The notes beneath the pieces are model-generated. The model did no database searches. It worked only from the letters and a program-made list of their open reading frames with translations, and was not told the origin of the DNA. Position numbers and translations under genes: made by a program. Of a DNA stretch of 28,439 bases, positions 15,721 to 23,477 are shown piece after piece (the stretch's first letter is position 1; the number at the start of each line of letters is the position of its first letter). Where the stretch lies: the NCBI GenBank assembly GCA_034437455.1, contig DAOTUB010000128.1:1-28439 (forward strand), in the 5' to 3' direction. This DNA comes from DAOTUB01 sp034437455 (GTDB taxonomy: Bacteria; Chloroflexota; Anaerolineae; B4-G1).

Positions 15721-16470
15721 TTGGATGCATTGGGAAAACTAGGCATCAATGGTCTGTTTTTGCTGTCCCAGGTCGTCAACTTTCTGATCCTGTTTGGCGT
15801 GCTGAGTATCTTTCTTTGGAAACCGCTGACGCAACAGTTAGATAAGCGCCAAAAGATGTTGGAGCAGGAGAAGAAAGACGCCGAGGCCCTCGCCAAGGCG
15901 CGCGCCAACATCGAGGTGGAACGAGCAAGCGCCCTCGAGAAAGCACGGGGAGAGGCTGAAACGATCATTGCCGAGGCGCGAGGTCAAGCTGGCGCGCTAA
16001 CCGAGAAAACTGCCCAGGAGGCGCGCCAGGAGGCGGATGCGACATTGGCCGACGCCCGCCAGGCTGCCGAGGAGGAGCGCAACCGCACGCTGGGCGAGAT
16101 GCGCGGGCAGATCGCGGCTTTGGCTATCGCGGCTGCTCAAAAAGTCGTCGGTGAGACGTTGGACGAGCAGCGGCAGCGCGCTCTGGTCGAGTCTTTCTTC
16201 AGCGGCGTACGCGAGGGTCGTGTGGAGGTGTTGCCAGAGAGAGTGGAACGCGCTGAAGGTCCCGTGACCGTCACCAGTGCGTTGCCTCTAACCGATCAAC
16301 AAAAGAGCGTCGTCCGCCAGGAGCTGACGAGCCGTCTGGGCGAGGGCGTGGACCTGACCTTCCGGGTCGATCCACAGATTTTGGGCGGTTTGGTGATCCG
16401 CGTAGGCGATCGGGTGATGGACGGTAGCGCCGCCGGACAACTGGAGCGGCTGCATCAGTCGTTGACCTGA
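15721..16470 (+). CDS. atpF: ATP synthase b subunit fused to delta C-terminal domain
   Basis: Peripheral stalk protein of 249 residues; a free b subunit is about 160. Residues 1-35 hold one membrane helix (LLSQVVNFLILFGVLSIFLW), residues 36-165 the long charged coiled coil of b. Residues 180-248 match the delta/OSCP C-terminal domain: VTVTSALPLT, VDPQILGGLVIRVGDRVMDG and a final LERL helix. The delta N-terminal helical bundle, which normally contacts the top of F1, seems to be missing. Mycobacterial b-delta fusions are known to carry a full delta. TTG start at 15721 with AAAGGAG. No delta, alpha, gamma, beta or epsilon gene follows; a hairpin terminator does. Confidence 0.9.
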   Translation: MDALGKLGINGLFLLSQVVNFLILFGVLSIFLWKPLTQQLDKRQKMLEQEKKDAEALAKARANIEVERASALEKARGEAETIIAEARGQAGALTEKTAQEARQEADATLADARQAAEEERNRTLGEMRGQIAALAIAAAQKVVGETLDEQRQRALVESFFSGVREGRVEVLPERVERAEGPVTVTSALPLTDQQKSVVRQELTSRLGEGVDLTFRVDPQILGGLVIRVGDRVMDGSAAGQLERLHQSLT

Positions 16471-16497
16471 ACGATCGTGAGATAACAAGCAGGAATA

Positions 16498-16521
16498 ATA
16501 GCCCGCGTTGGTGCGGGCTGT
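16498..16521 (+). terminator. Terminator of the nuo-atp operon
   Basis: AGCCCGC (16500-16506) pairs with GCGGGCT (16513-16519) around the loop GTTGGT; two weaker outer pairs extend the stem. It is followed by GTTTCTGG, a weak T-run. It lies 28 bases after the last atp gene. Confidence 0.7.
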
Positions 16522-16548
16522 TTCTGGATACCTGTTGAAGCTATAGTT

Positions 16549-16581
16549 GGCGGCGATGTCTGGCTCACAGACATCGCCGCC
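16549..16581. repeat. Perfect 13-bp hairpin between convergent genes
   Basis: GGCGGCGATGTCT (16549-16561) and AGACATCGCCGCC (16569-16581) are exact reverse complements with a seven-base loop. It lies 21 bases past the stop of the minus-strand TIGR04076 gene and after the atp terminator. It may serve as that gene's terminator, although no T-run follows on the minus strand. Confidence 0.6.
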
Positions 16582-16602
16582 GGGTTGTATTACTCAAGTG
16601 AA

Positions 16603-16905
16603 TCAGTCGGTGAGCCTTTCGATCTTAAAGACTACTGGCCGGATACCGTCCGTGCAACAGGCGATGATGACGTTGTCTTCTTTCATCCACGGAACAAAGT
16701 TTCCATTCTGTCTCAGAGTCAAATAGCATTTGTGAATATCGTTCCAGGCCCAACTGCAAAAATTCTCTGGCTTTTTGCCATCTTCGATGACAAATTCCTG
16801 CCCATCGGCAAAGACCTGGCATAGGGATGTATCGGGCTGACAATATTCGTCGGCCAAATCCTGGTAGAACTCTCTCTTTAGGACGGTTATTTTCATTTTG
16901 GGCAT
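16603..16905 (-). CDS. TIGR04076 family protein
   Basis: A 100-residue cytoplasmic protein of unknown function. The match to TIGR04076 rests on KITVLKREFYQDLADEYC near the start, FCSWAWNDI (about 49-57), NGNFVPWMK (about 67-75) and the ending ACCTDGIRPVVFKIERL. Conserved cysteines (Cys22, Cys29, Cys50, Cys83, Cys84) hint at metal or redox chemistry, but none is shown. The start at 16905 is chosen for AAAAGGAG 8 bases upstream; a longer in-frame version adds a non-conserved N-terminus that overlaps the divergent ligase gene. It is a single gene between the atp operon and that ligase. Confidence 0.88.
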   Translation of the reverse strand: MPKMKITVLKREFYQDLADEYCQPDTSLCQVFADGQEFVIEDGKKPENFCSWAWNDIHKCYLTLRQNGNFVPWMKEDNVIIACCTDGIRPVVFKIERLTD

Positions 16906-16978
16906 GCGAAAGACTCCTTTTACTAGATTGCGGGCTTGGTTCCAATTATAGATCGAACGACTGGAAGAGGCAAACGAG

Positions 16979-18544
16979 ATGCGATTGGGATATCTGGTCG
17001 AGATTCTACCCTCCGTTCTGAACCAGGTCGCGGGCGATGTTGAGATACACGGCATTGTTGCTGACTCGCGCCACGTGCAGCCAGGCGACCTATTTGTCGC
17101 TATTTCTGGCGTCAACGTAGACGGTCACCGCTTCATCGCCGAGGCTCTGGAAAAAGGCGCAGTGGCCGTCGTCGGTGAGCGAGTTCCGCAAGAGTTGCCC
17201 GACCTGCCCTGGGGGACCTTTGTCTACGTGCGCGTCCCCGACGCGAGGGAAGCCTGGGCCTGGATGTGCGCCGCCTGGCACGACTTTCCCGCCCGCAAGA
17301 TGACGGTCGTCGGCGTCACCGGCACCGATGGCAAGACCACCACCGTCAACCTCATCCACGCCATTCTGCGGACCGCCGGTCTCAGCGCCGGGATGATCAG
17401 CACGGTGAACGCGCGCATCGGCGAGGAGGAAAGCGACACCGGCCTCCACACCACCACCCCCGACCCGCCCGACGTACAAGCGTACTTGGCCCGCATGGTC
17501 GAGGCCGGCGCCACCCACGCCGTTCTGGAGGTCACCTCGCACGGGCTGGCTCAGCATCGCGTGGCCGGTTGCGAGTTCGACGTGGCGGCCGTGACGAACG
17601 TCACCCACGAACACCTCGACTTTCATGGCTCGATGGAGGCTTACCGGCAGGCCAAGGCTCGGTTGTTTGCAGGGCTGACCCGTTCCTTCCGCAAGCCGGA
17701 GACGCCAAAGGTGGCCGTGCTCAACCGGGACGATGACTCCTTTCGCTGCCTGCGCCGTCTCCCCGCCGATCGGCAGATCGTCTACGGAATGGAAGGGGAG
17801 GCCGACGTGACTGCCCGCGACGTTCGCTTTGCCCCCGACGCGACCTATTTTACGCTACACCTGCCAGGGACGGAGGTGCAGATAGATACCCCGTTGGTGG
17901 GAGCCTTCAACGTCAGCAACGTGCTGGCGGCGGCCTCGGTGGCGCTGGCGTTGGACGTGGAGCCAGAGGCCATTAACAAAGGAGTGGCCGCCCTGCGAGC
18001 CGTTCCGGGCCGGATGGAGCGTATCGACGAGGGACAGGATTTCCTGGCTATCGTGGACTTTGCCCACACCCCCAACGCGCTCCGACGGGCGTTGCAGGCG
18101 GCGCGCGCGATGGTTAGCGCGGACGCGGGAGGGCGCGTGATCGTCGTCTTTGGCAGCGCGGGGCTGCGCGACCGGGAGAAGCGCACGCTGATGGGCCACG
18201 TCGCTGGCGCGTTGGCCGATCTTGTGATCGTCACCGCCGAGGACCCCCGCACCGAGAACCTGGAGGGGATCATGGCCCAGAGTGTCGCCGCAGCCGCGGC
18301 AGAAGGCAAGCGCGAGGGGATAGACCTGTTCCGCGTGCCCGATCGGGGAGAGGCGATCTTATTGGCGTGCCAAAAGGCTCAGCCGGGCGACGTGGACTGC
18401 CCGCAGTCCGTCGTTATCGCCTGTGGCAAAGGACATGAGCAGAGCATGTGCTTTGGTACGGTCGAGTATCCCTGGGACGAGCGGGAGGCAATGCGGCGGG
18501 CGCTGCGCGGCGAGACGCTGGATACGCTCCCGACAGCGAAATAG
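16979..18544 (+). CDS. murE: MurE-type UDP-N-acetylmuramyl-tripeptide synthetase
   Basis: Cytoplasmic ATP-dependent ligase that adds the third amino acid to the peptidoglycan precursor UDP-MurNAc-L-Ala-D-Glu. Domains in order: N-terminal UDP-sugar binding (1-105, with DSRHVQPGDLFVAI), central ATPase with P-loop GVTGTDGKTTT (112-122) and Lys226 in the position of the carbamylated lysine, and C-terminal domain. The motif that reads the incoming amino acid is EDPR (421-424) where meso-diaminopimelate enzymes have DNPR, so the added residue (diaminopimelate, lysine or ornithine) is uncertain. FGSAGLRDREKR replaces the more usual FGCGGxRD. Length is normal (521). ATG 16979 has a purine-rich GGAAGAGG site. 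No other mur genes are nearby. Confidence 0.92.
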   Translation: MRLGYLVEILPSVLNQVAGDVEIHGIVADSRHVQPGDLFVAISGVNVDGHRFIAEALEKGAVAVVGERVPQELPDLPWGTFVYVRVPDAREAWAWMCAAWHDFPARKMTVVGVTGTDGKTTTVNLIHAILRTAGLSAGMISTVNARIGEEESDTGLHTTTPDPPDVQAYLARMVEAGATHAVLEVTSHGLAQHRVAGCEFDVAAVTNVTHEHLDFHGSMEAYRQAKARLFAGLTRSFRKPETPKVAVLNRDDDSFRCLRRLPADRQIVYGMEGEADVTARDVRFAPDATYFTLHLPGTEVQIDTPLVGAFNVSNVLAAASVALALDVEPEAINKGVAALRAVPGRMERIDEGQDFLAIVDFAHTPNALRRALQAARAMVSADAGGRVIVVFGSAGLRDREKRTLMGHVAGALADLVIVTAEDPRTENLEGIMAQSVAAAAAEGKREGIDLFRVPDRGEAILLACQKAQPGDVDCPQSVVIACGKGHEQSMCFGTVEYPWDEREAMRRALRGETLDTLPTAK

Positions 18545-18548
18545 TATA

Positions 18549-18692
18549 GCTGAGGTTGGGGCAGTAATTCCCGATATGACCCGGCTGCCCCCCTCTAACT
18601 CCCCCCATTGGGGGGAGAACCGTCCAACTTCCCTCCCGTTGGGGGGGATTGAGGGGGGGGAAGCACCAAAACGGGAATTGCTGAGGTTGGGG
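18549..18692. repeat. GC-rich palindromic element with flanking direct repeats
   Basis: A 13-base direct repeat GCTGAGGTTGGGG occurs at 18549-18561 and 18680-18692. Just inside, AGTAATTCCCG (18563-18573) is nearly the reverse complement of CGGGAATTGCT (18672-18682). The core has C-rich (18584-18606) and G-rich (18641-18660) arms that form large imperfect hairpins around CCCCCCATTGGGGGG. This is the architecture of a small non-autonomous mobile element (MITE/REP-like). It separates murE from the hydrolase gene and may end the murE transcript. Confidence 0.7.
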
Positions 18693-18702
18693 GAATTGAA
18701 CG

Positions 18703-19491
18703 ATGCCATGCGCAGAGACGGCGAGTGGGGAAATTTTCTACACATTGAGCCGGGGACCAGCGGGCGGCCCCGTGTTGGTACTGGTGCATGGAGCCGGGGG
18801 CACGCGCCTGCACTGGCCGGGCGAGCTGCGCCGACTGCCTGGTGCCACGGTCTATACGCTCGACCTGCCCGGTCACGGACGTTCAGGCGGTCACGGATGC
18901 GACTCCATCGAGGGTTATGCGGAGGCCGTCATTGCTTTTCTCCAAAGGCTTGGAGTTGAACGGGCCGTCATCGTCGGTCACTCGATGGGCGGTGCGATTG
19001 CCCAGACCCTGGCGCTCGATTTTGCGGATCCATCTTCAAGCTCAGGACAGGTCGGTGTGGCCGGGTTAGTGTTGATAGCGACGGGGGCGCGGCTGCGCGT
19101 GGCTCCGGCCATTTTGGAGGACATTCGCAGCGATTTCGAGCAAGCTGCGCAGCTCATCACGCGCTTCGCCTGGTCGCCAGAGGCTCCTTCCACGCTGGTC
19201 GAACAGGGACGAAAGGCGCTTTTGGAAGCCGATCCCGACATAGTCTGGGGTGATTTTGCGGCGTGCAATCGTTTTGATGTGATAGATCGGCTCGGCGAGG
19301 TTCGATCACCCACGTTAGTCGTCGCAGGCTCTGCCGATCCACTCACGCCGGTCAAATACGCACGCTTCCTGGCCGAGCGCATTCCTCAGGCGCGTTATGT
19401 GAGCGTCGAGGGAGCAGGTCACATGGTGATGTTGGAGCAACCTGGGAAAGTAATGCAAGTAGTACAGGAATTTCTGGTGGGAATCTATTGA
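18703..19491 (+). CDS. Alpha/beta hydrolase
   Basis: A 262-residue soluble enzyme of the alpha/beta hydrolase fold. The oxyanion segment is LVHGAGG (27-33). The nucleophile elbow is GHSMGG with Ser94. The acid is likely Asp212 (AGSADPLTP) and the base His240 (EGAGHMVMLEQP), giving a complete triad. The cap region (about 130-190) is short. The sequence resembles MenH/esterase-like members, but the substrate cannot be told. ATG 18703 lies just past a GC-rich repeat element, with GGGGGA as a possible ribosome site. It converges on rho, with stops 23 bases apart. Confidence 0.88.
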   Translation: MPCAETASGEIFYTLSRGPAGGPVLVLVHGAGGTRLHWPGELRRLPGATVYTLDLPGHGRSGGHGCDSIEGYAEAVIAFLQRLGVERAVIVGHSMGGAIAQTLALDFADPSSSSGQVGVAGLVLIATGARLRVAPAILEDIRSDFEQAAQLITRFAWSPEAPSTLVEQGRKALLEADPDIVWGDFAACNRFDVIDRLGEVRSPTLVVAGSADPLTPVKYARFLAERIPQARYVSVEGAGHMVMLEQPGKVMQVVQEFLVGIY

Positions 19492-19514
19492 ATGCTCTAC
19501 AGTGGACAACTCTC

Positions 19515-20807
19515 CTATTCGGTCATTCTCACGAACAAGTTTAGGAATTCCTCGTTGTTCTTGGTGCGCCTGAGAACGCGGAGCAATTCTTTCATAGCCT
19601 GTTCGGTGCTGTAACCCTGGGCCTGAGAATCCAGGAAACGCTGCCTCATCAACCACACCTTCTCCAGCGTATCCTCATCGATCAGCAGTTCCTCGCGCCG
19701 CGTACTGGAACGCTCGATATCGAAAGCGGGAAAGAGGCGCCGTTCTTGCAGCCGACGGCTCAGATGAAGCTCCATGTTGCCTGTGCCTTTGAACTCCTCA
19801 TAGATCATGTCGTCCATCCGGCTGCCGGTATTGATCAGGCACGTGGCGATGATGGTCAGGCTGCCGCCGTCTTCGATGTTGCGCGCCGCGCCAAAAAAGT
19901 GTTTGGGAGGATAGAGCGCTGCCGGGTCAAGCCCGCCGGAAAGCGTGCGTCCGCTGGGCTGCACGACCAGGTTGTAGGCGCGCGAGAGGCGCGTGATGCT
20001 GTCGAGTAGAATGACCACATCTTCTCCGGCCTCTACCAGTCGCTTGGCCCGGGCCAACGTAGCTTCTGCCGCTTTGGCGTGGTTCCGCGTGTGCTCGTCA
20101 AAGGTCGAACTAATGACCTCGGCGTCTACCGAGCGGGCCATATCGGTCACCTCTTCGGGCCGTTCGCCGATGAGGGCGACCATCAGGATCACTTCAGGGT
20201 GACTGGCCGTGATGCCATTGGCGATGTGTTTGAGCACGGTGGTCTTGCCAGCCTTGGGCGGTGATACAATAAGCCCTCGCTGTCCTTTCCCGATCGGTGT
20301 GATCATGCTCAATAGGCGCGTCGCTGGAGTATCATACGGGTCCTCCAGCAAGAAGCGTTCCTCGGGAAAGATCGGCGTCAACGATTCGAAAATGGGCCTG
20401 CGTTTGGCGGCCTCTGGATCATCATTGTTCACCGCTTCTACGCGCAGGAGGCTGTAATACCTCTCGTTTTCCTTGGGCGGCCGCATCTGCCCGATGACCA
20501 GGTCGCCATCGCGCAGCCCAAATCGGCGGATCTGAGACTGCGAGACGTACACATCGTCGGGGCCGGGCTTGTAATGCTCCGGACGCAGGTAGCCTTTGTT
20601 TTCGTCCACGATGTCTAGCACCCCGCCGCCAAAGATCATGCCCTCTTGTTCTACCCTGGCGCGCAGCAGTTCGATGATCAGCTCGGTTTTGTTCATTCGG
20701 CTGTGGCCGACAATCTCCAGGTCTTTGGCCATGTCGTGCAGTTCGGCCACCGTTTTGGCCTTTAGTTCGTTTATGTCTATGTTTATCTCGTTCACGGGTT
20801 GTTTCAT
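19515..20807 (-). CDS. rho: Transcription termination factor Rho
   Basis: Hexameric RNA-dependent ATPase/translocase that ends transcription. It has an N-terminal helical SAP-like domain (about 12-52), an RNA-binding cold-shock-like domain (about 55-125, with GGVLDIVDENKGYLRP), and a RecA-like motor with Walker A SPPKAGKTT (182-190), Walker B VVILLDS (264-270), the Q-loop QPSGRTLSGG (283-292) and the R-loop/arginine finger zone GTGNMELHLSRRL (341-353). Length of 430 is normal. Its ATG overlaps the fbp stop (ATGA) and the GAGGAGGA ribosome site is the coding DNA of the fbp C-terminal Glu run, so rho is translationally coupled to fbp. No autoregulatory leader of its own is possible in this arrangement. 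Confidence 0.97.
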   Translation of the reverse strand: MKQPVNEINIDINELKAKTVAELHDMAKDLEIVGHSRMNKTELIIELLRARVEQEGMIFGGGVLDIVDENKGYLRPEHYKPGPDDVYVSQSQIRRFGLRDGDLVIGQMRPPKENERYYSLLRVEAVNNDDPEAAKRRPIFESLTPIFPEERFLLEDPYDTPATRLLSMITPIGKGQRGLIVSPPKAGKTTVLKHIANGITASHPEVILMVALIGERPEEVTDMARSVDAEVISSTFDEHTRNHAKAAEATLARAKRLVEAGEDVVILLDSITRLSRAYNLVVQPSGRTLSGGLDPAALYPPKHFFGAARNIEDGGSLTIIATCLINTGSRMDDMIYEEFKGTGNMELHLSRRLQERRLFPAFDIERSSTRREELLIDEDTLEKVWLMRQRFLDSQAQGYSTEQAMKELLRVLRRTKNNEEFLNLFVRMTE

Positions 20808-21835
20808 TCCTCCTCTTGGCTAGATGGACCGTCGTATTTGGCGATGAACTCGTGCGCTTTTTCAACCAACTTCCGATTGCCGATAAAGAGCGGAGTGCGC
20901 TGGTGTAGATCTTGAGGCGGCATATCCAGGATGTTACGGCGCCCGTTCGAAGCGCGCCCGCCGGCCTGTTCGGCGATGAGAGCCAGCGGGTTCGCCTCGT
21001 AGATCAAACGCAGTTTGCCGTGGGGTTTCCTGGCGTCGGCAGGGTAGTAGTAGATGCCTCCTGCCAACAGATTGCGGTGAAAATCGGCCACCAGCGAACC
21101 GATGTAGCGGCCCGAAAGCGGCTCATCCCGCTCCTCGTGATTCATTCCCCGCAGCCAACGGGTAAATTGCTTTATTCCTTCGCTCCAATACGGCTCGTAT
21201 CCTTGATTGACGCTGTAATATTTGGGCGTCTCGGGTATGCGAATATTGGGGTGAGAGAGCAGGAACTCGCCCAAGCCAGGATCGAGCGTAAAACCGTGCA
21301 CGCCCTGCCCGGTCGTGTAGACCATCATGGTACTGGAACCATAGATCACGTAACCGGCCGCGACGATGCGGCGACCCTTCTGAAGACAGTCTTCCAACGT
21401 GCCTGGCCCGTTGGTGCTCAGTCGCCGGTAGACGGCAAAGATGGTCCCGATGCTGACGTTCACGTCTATATTGGAAGAACCATCGAGAGGATCAAAGACG
21501 AGCACATATTTGCCGGAATCGAACCCTTGTGGAATTTGGATGATGTTTTCTCGTTCCTCGGATGCCATCACCGCCAATCGCCCGGTGAACGAGTTCATGC
21601 GGATGATGGTCTCGTCGGCAAAGACGTCTAATTTCATCTGTTGTTCGCCTTGGACATTGACGCTGCCGGCCAGTCCCAGGATCTTTGCCAGACCGGCGCG
21701 AGTAGTCTCGCGGGCGATGATTTTGGCCGCCAGGGCGACGTCGTATAACAGATCGGAAAACACTCCGGTCGCTTGAGGATAGGCTCTTTGTTGTTCAATG
21801 ATGTGGCGTTCGATGGTAATGATCCTGTCGTACAT
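20804..21835 (-). CDS. fbp: Fructose-1,6-bisphosphatase, class I
   Basis: Removes the 1-phosphate of fructose-1,6-bisphosphate, an irreversible step of gluconeogenesis and of carbon-fixing cycles. The class I signature VFDPLDGSSNIDVNVSIGTIF (from about 113) holds the metal-binding Asp residues, and ASEERENI (91-98) the first metal ligand. Substrate-loop sequences such as YYSVNQGYEPYW and KLRLIYEANPLA are present. The start at 21835 (MYDRI) is chosen because GAAGGAGAG lies 5-6 bases ahead; the in-frame ATG at 21856 lacks one. The protein is 343 residues, normal length. It forms an fbp-rho operon with a 4-base overlap. Confidence 0.95.
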   Translation of the reverse strand: MYDRIITIERHIIEQQRAYPQATGVFSDLLYDVALAAKIIARETTRAGLAKILGLAGSVNVQGEQQMKLDVFADETIIRMNSFTGRLAVMASEERENIIQIPQGFDSGKYVLVFDPLDGSSNIDVNVSIGTIFAVYRRLSTNGPGTLEDCLQKGRRIVAAGYVIYGSSTMMVYTTGQGVHGFTLDPGLGEFLLSHPNIRIPETPKYYSVNQGYEPYWSEGIKQFTRWLRGMNHEERDEPLSGRYIGSLVADFHRNLLAGGIYYYPADARKPHGKLRLIYEANPLALIAEQAGGRASNGRRNILDMPPQDLHQRTPLFIGNRKLVEKAHEFIAKYDGPSSQEEE

Positions 21836-21859
21836 GTTTCTCTCCTTCGAAAACAACTC

Positions 21860-21912
21860 TGTAGGTTGGATTGGTTATCCGACTCTACGGCGGTTAGCAA
21901 AACCGCCCTACA
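21860..21912. repeat. Short imperfect palindrome between fbp and the CBS gene
   Basis: The element begins TGTAGG and ends CCTACA. It contains the perfect hairpin GGCGGTT (21889-21895), loop AGCAA, AACCGCC (21901-21907). It lies 25 bases upstream of the fbp start and so would be in the fbp mRNA leader if the transcript begins at or before the CBS gene. It looks like a dispersed REP-type repeat. Confidence 0.6.
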
Positions 21913-21971
21913 TTTTCGTTCTTCGTGGCGCCCCGTGGGGCGTGGAGGTCTCCTGAATCTATAGTGTGGTT

Positions 21972-22382
21972 TCAGTCGAGATACCACACCCAGCGGGTTC
22001 CCCGCATCTCTCGGATAATGTCCGTCGTCGAAAGGATGCCTAGCGGTTTGCCCTGCTCGTTCACTACCAGTAATCGCTGGGTGCGGTTATCGAGCAGTTT
22101 CTTGGCTCCATCCTCTACGGTGGCGTTCTCAGGTATGCTGATGACCTCGGAGGTCATTACATCACGCGCTTGAAGGGTGGCCAGGTCTTGTTCGTAGTGA
22201 GCGATGATGTCGGTGTGCGATACCAGTCCCTCCGGCGGTTCTCCTTCTTGCTCGGCGACCATGATAGCGTGGATTTCTGTATCTGCCATCACCCGTATCA
22301 CTTCCTGGAGGGGGGTCTCTGGCTTGCAGAAAATGACTCCCTTGTGGTAGATGTCGCTTATCAGTCGTTCCTTGTTCATCAT
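21972..22382 (-). CDS. Tandem CBS-domain protein
   Basis: A 136-residue protein made of little more than two CBS domains (about 10-65 and 72-130). CBS pairs bind adenine nucleotides or SAM and act as energy or metabolite sensors. The segments LISDIYHKGVIFCKPETPLQE and ARDVMTSEVISIPENATVED mark the start of each domain, and GLVSHTDII and GILSTTDIIREM their ends. Two adjacent ATG codons follow AAGGAG; the second (22379) is better spaced. It is upstream of fbp and rho on the same strand with a 136-base gap. No partner enzyme or channel is fused. Confidence 0.9.
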   Translation of the reverse strand: MMNKERLISDIYHKGVIFCKPETPLQEVIRVMADTEIHAIMVAEQEGEPPEGLVSHTDIIAHYEQDLATLQARDVMTSEVISIPENATVEDGAKKLLDNRTQRLLVVNEQGKPLGILSTTDIIREMRGTRWVWYLD

Positions 22383-22502
22383 ATGGCTCCTTATTGTTTT
22401 GGATGTGTTTCAAATGGGTTGAGTAGTCGCGTTTTCCATAGCGCGCGATATGTAAACCGCGACGACCTCCAACCGAAATGAAATACACTATATTGTTTTA
22501 TA

Positions 22503-22613
22503 GTATCTTCTCAATAAACCGGGGGCTTGTTCGTAGTAGGCGCTTCAGCGCCCCTAAAAGCGCACTGAAGTGCGCACTACGAACAGATTCACCCCAAGTT
22601 ATTGAGAAGATAC
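22503..22613. repeat. Nested double palindrome, about 111 bases
   Basis: The outer arms GTATCTTCTCAATAA (22503-22517) and TTATTGAGAAGATAC (22599-22613) are exact reverse complements, supported by GGGG/CCCC just inside. The inner arms 22529-22554 and 22559-22584 form a second, imperfect palindrome with a perfect GTTCGTAGT/ACTACGAAC base and a TAAA loop. One palindrome sits inside the other, in the gap between cdsA and the CBS gene. The rest of this 282-base gap shows no gene. Confidence 0.8.
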
Positions 22614-22664
22614 GTTTTATATCCGATTGGGGTCAGAAGGATCAGTAGGTAGGTGCTCTCTTTA

Positions 22665-23477
22665 TCATATTATCAACCATAATACATAGTAGTAGCCGAT
22701 CACGGCGGTCCAGAGGATGCTGTCTACCCGATCCAAAGCTCCACCATGTCCGGGAAACAACCGACCGCTGTCCTTTACGCCAGCCTGACGCTTGAGCATC
22801 GAGATCGCCAGATCGCCCAGGGGGGCAAAGGTGGCGATCAACAACCCCAGAATCAGGCCGTGCATGCCGCTAACGGCGGTCTCTACGCCGGCAAAGTCGC
22901 GCCAAAGTGAGGCCAGTAGGGCGGTCATCAACCCGCCGACGATCACGCCTGCCACGTATCCCTCCCACGTTTTGCCAGAGCTTAACTTGGGTGCCAATTT
23001 GCGCCGTCCCCAGGTCGATCCGACGAGATATGCGCCGCTATCGGCGAACGAAATGGCCGGCACGACGGTCAACGTCCACCAGAGACCGTCGGGCTGCATG
23101 CCGCGTAGTTTGATCAGGCAAGCTCCACACAGTCCAATGTACAAACCTCCCGTCACCGTCAAGGCCCAATTTGCCACCTTGGAGTTGGGATGGTGAAACA
23201 GTTGCCAGGTAAGAGAACCTAGGAGTATCAGCACCAAACCCGGCTGCAACAGATCCACGGTTGGGTACCGAGCATCTAGCAAAAAGAGCCACACCAGTCC
23301 AATTCCAAAAGCGAGGACGGGTTGATGGCCTGCCTGATTCGTCAGGCGGCAGAACTCTATCTCGGCCAGTGTCAATAGCAGCGCTACCAGGGTCAGAAAG
23401 GGCAGTTCGCCCAGGTAGATGCAGTAGACGACGATCGGGATAAGAATAATAGCAGTAACTAGACGTGTACGTAGCAC
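22665..23477 (-). CDS. cdsA: Phosphatidate cytidylyltransferase
   Basis: Integral membrane enzyme that makes CDP-diacylglycerol from phosphatidic acid and CTP, the entry step to phospholipids. It is 270 residues with about eight helices. The family signature SMLKRQAGVKDSGRLFPGHG, continuing GALDRVDS, is complete near the C-terminus. The GTG start at 23477 has no clear Shine-Dalgarno. It is last in the order rpsB-tsf-pyrH-frr-uppS-cdsA, which is conserved widely in bacteria; dxr and rseP, which often follow, are absent here. Confidence 0.95.
   Translation of the reverse strand: MLRTRLVTAIILIPIVVYCIYLGELPFLTLVALLLTLAEIEFCRLTNQAGHQPVLAFGIGLVWLFLLDARYPTVDLLQPGLVLILLGSLTWQLFHHPNSKVANWALTVTGGLYIGLCGACLIKLRGMQPDGLWWTLTVVPAISFADSGAYLVGSTWGRRKLAPKLSSGKTWEGYVAGVIVGGLMTALLASLWRDFAGVETAVSGMHGLILGLLIATFAPLGDLAISMLKRQAGVKDSGRLFPGHGGALDRVDSILWTAVIGYYYVLWLII

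Noticed and set aside
16549..16581. Canonical Rho-independent terminator for the TIGR04076 gene
   Set aside because: The hairpin is perfect but no T-run follows on the minus strand, so I list it only as a hairpin.
22383..22664. CRISPR array in the gap with repeated palindromes
   Set aside because: The repeats are inverted, present once each, with no regular direct repeats or spacers and no cas genes.
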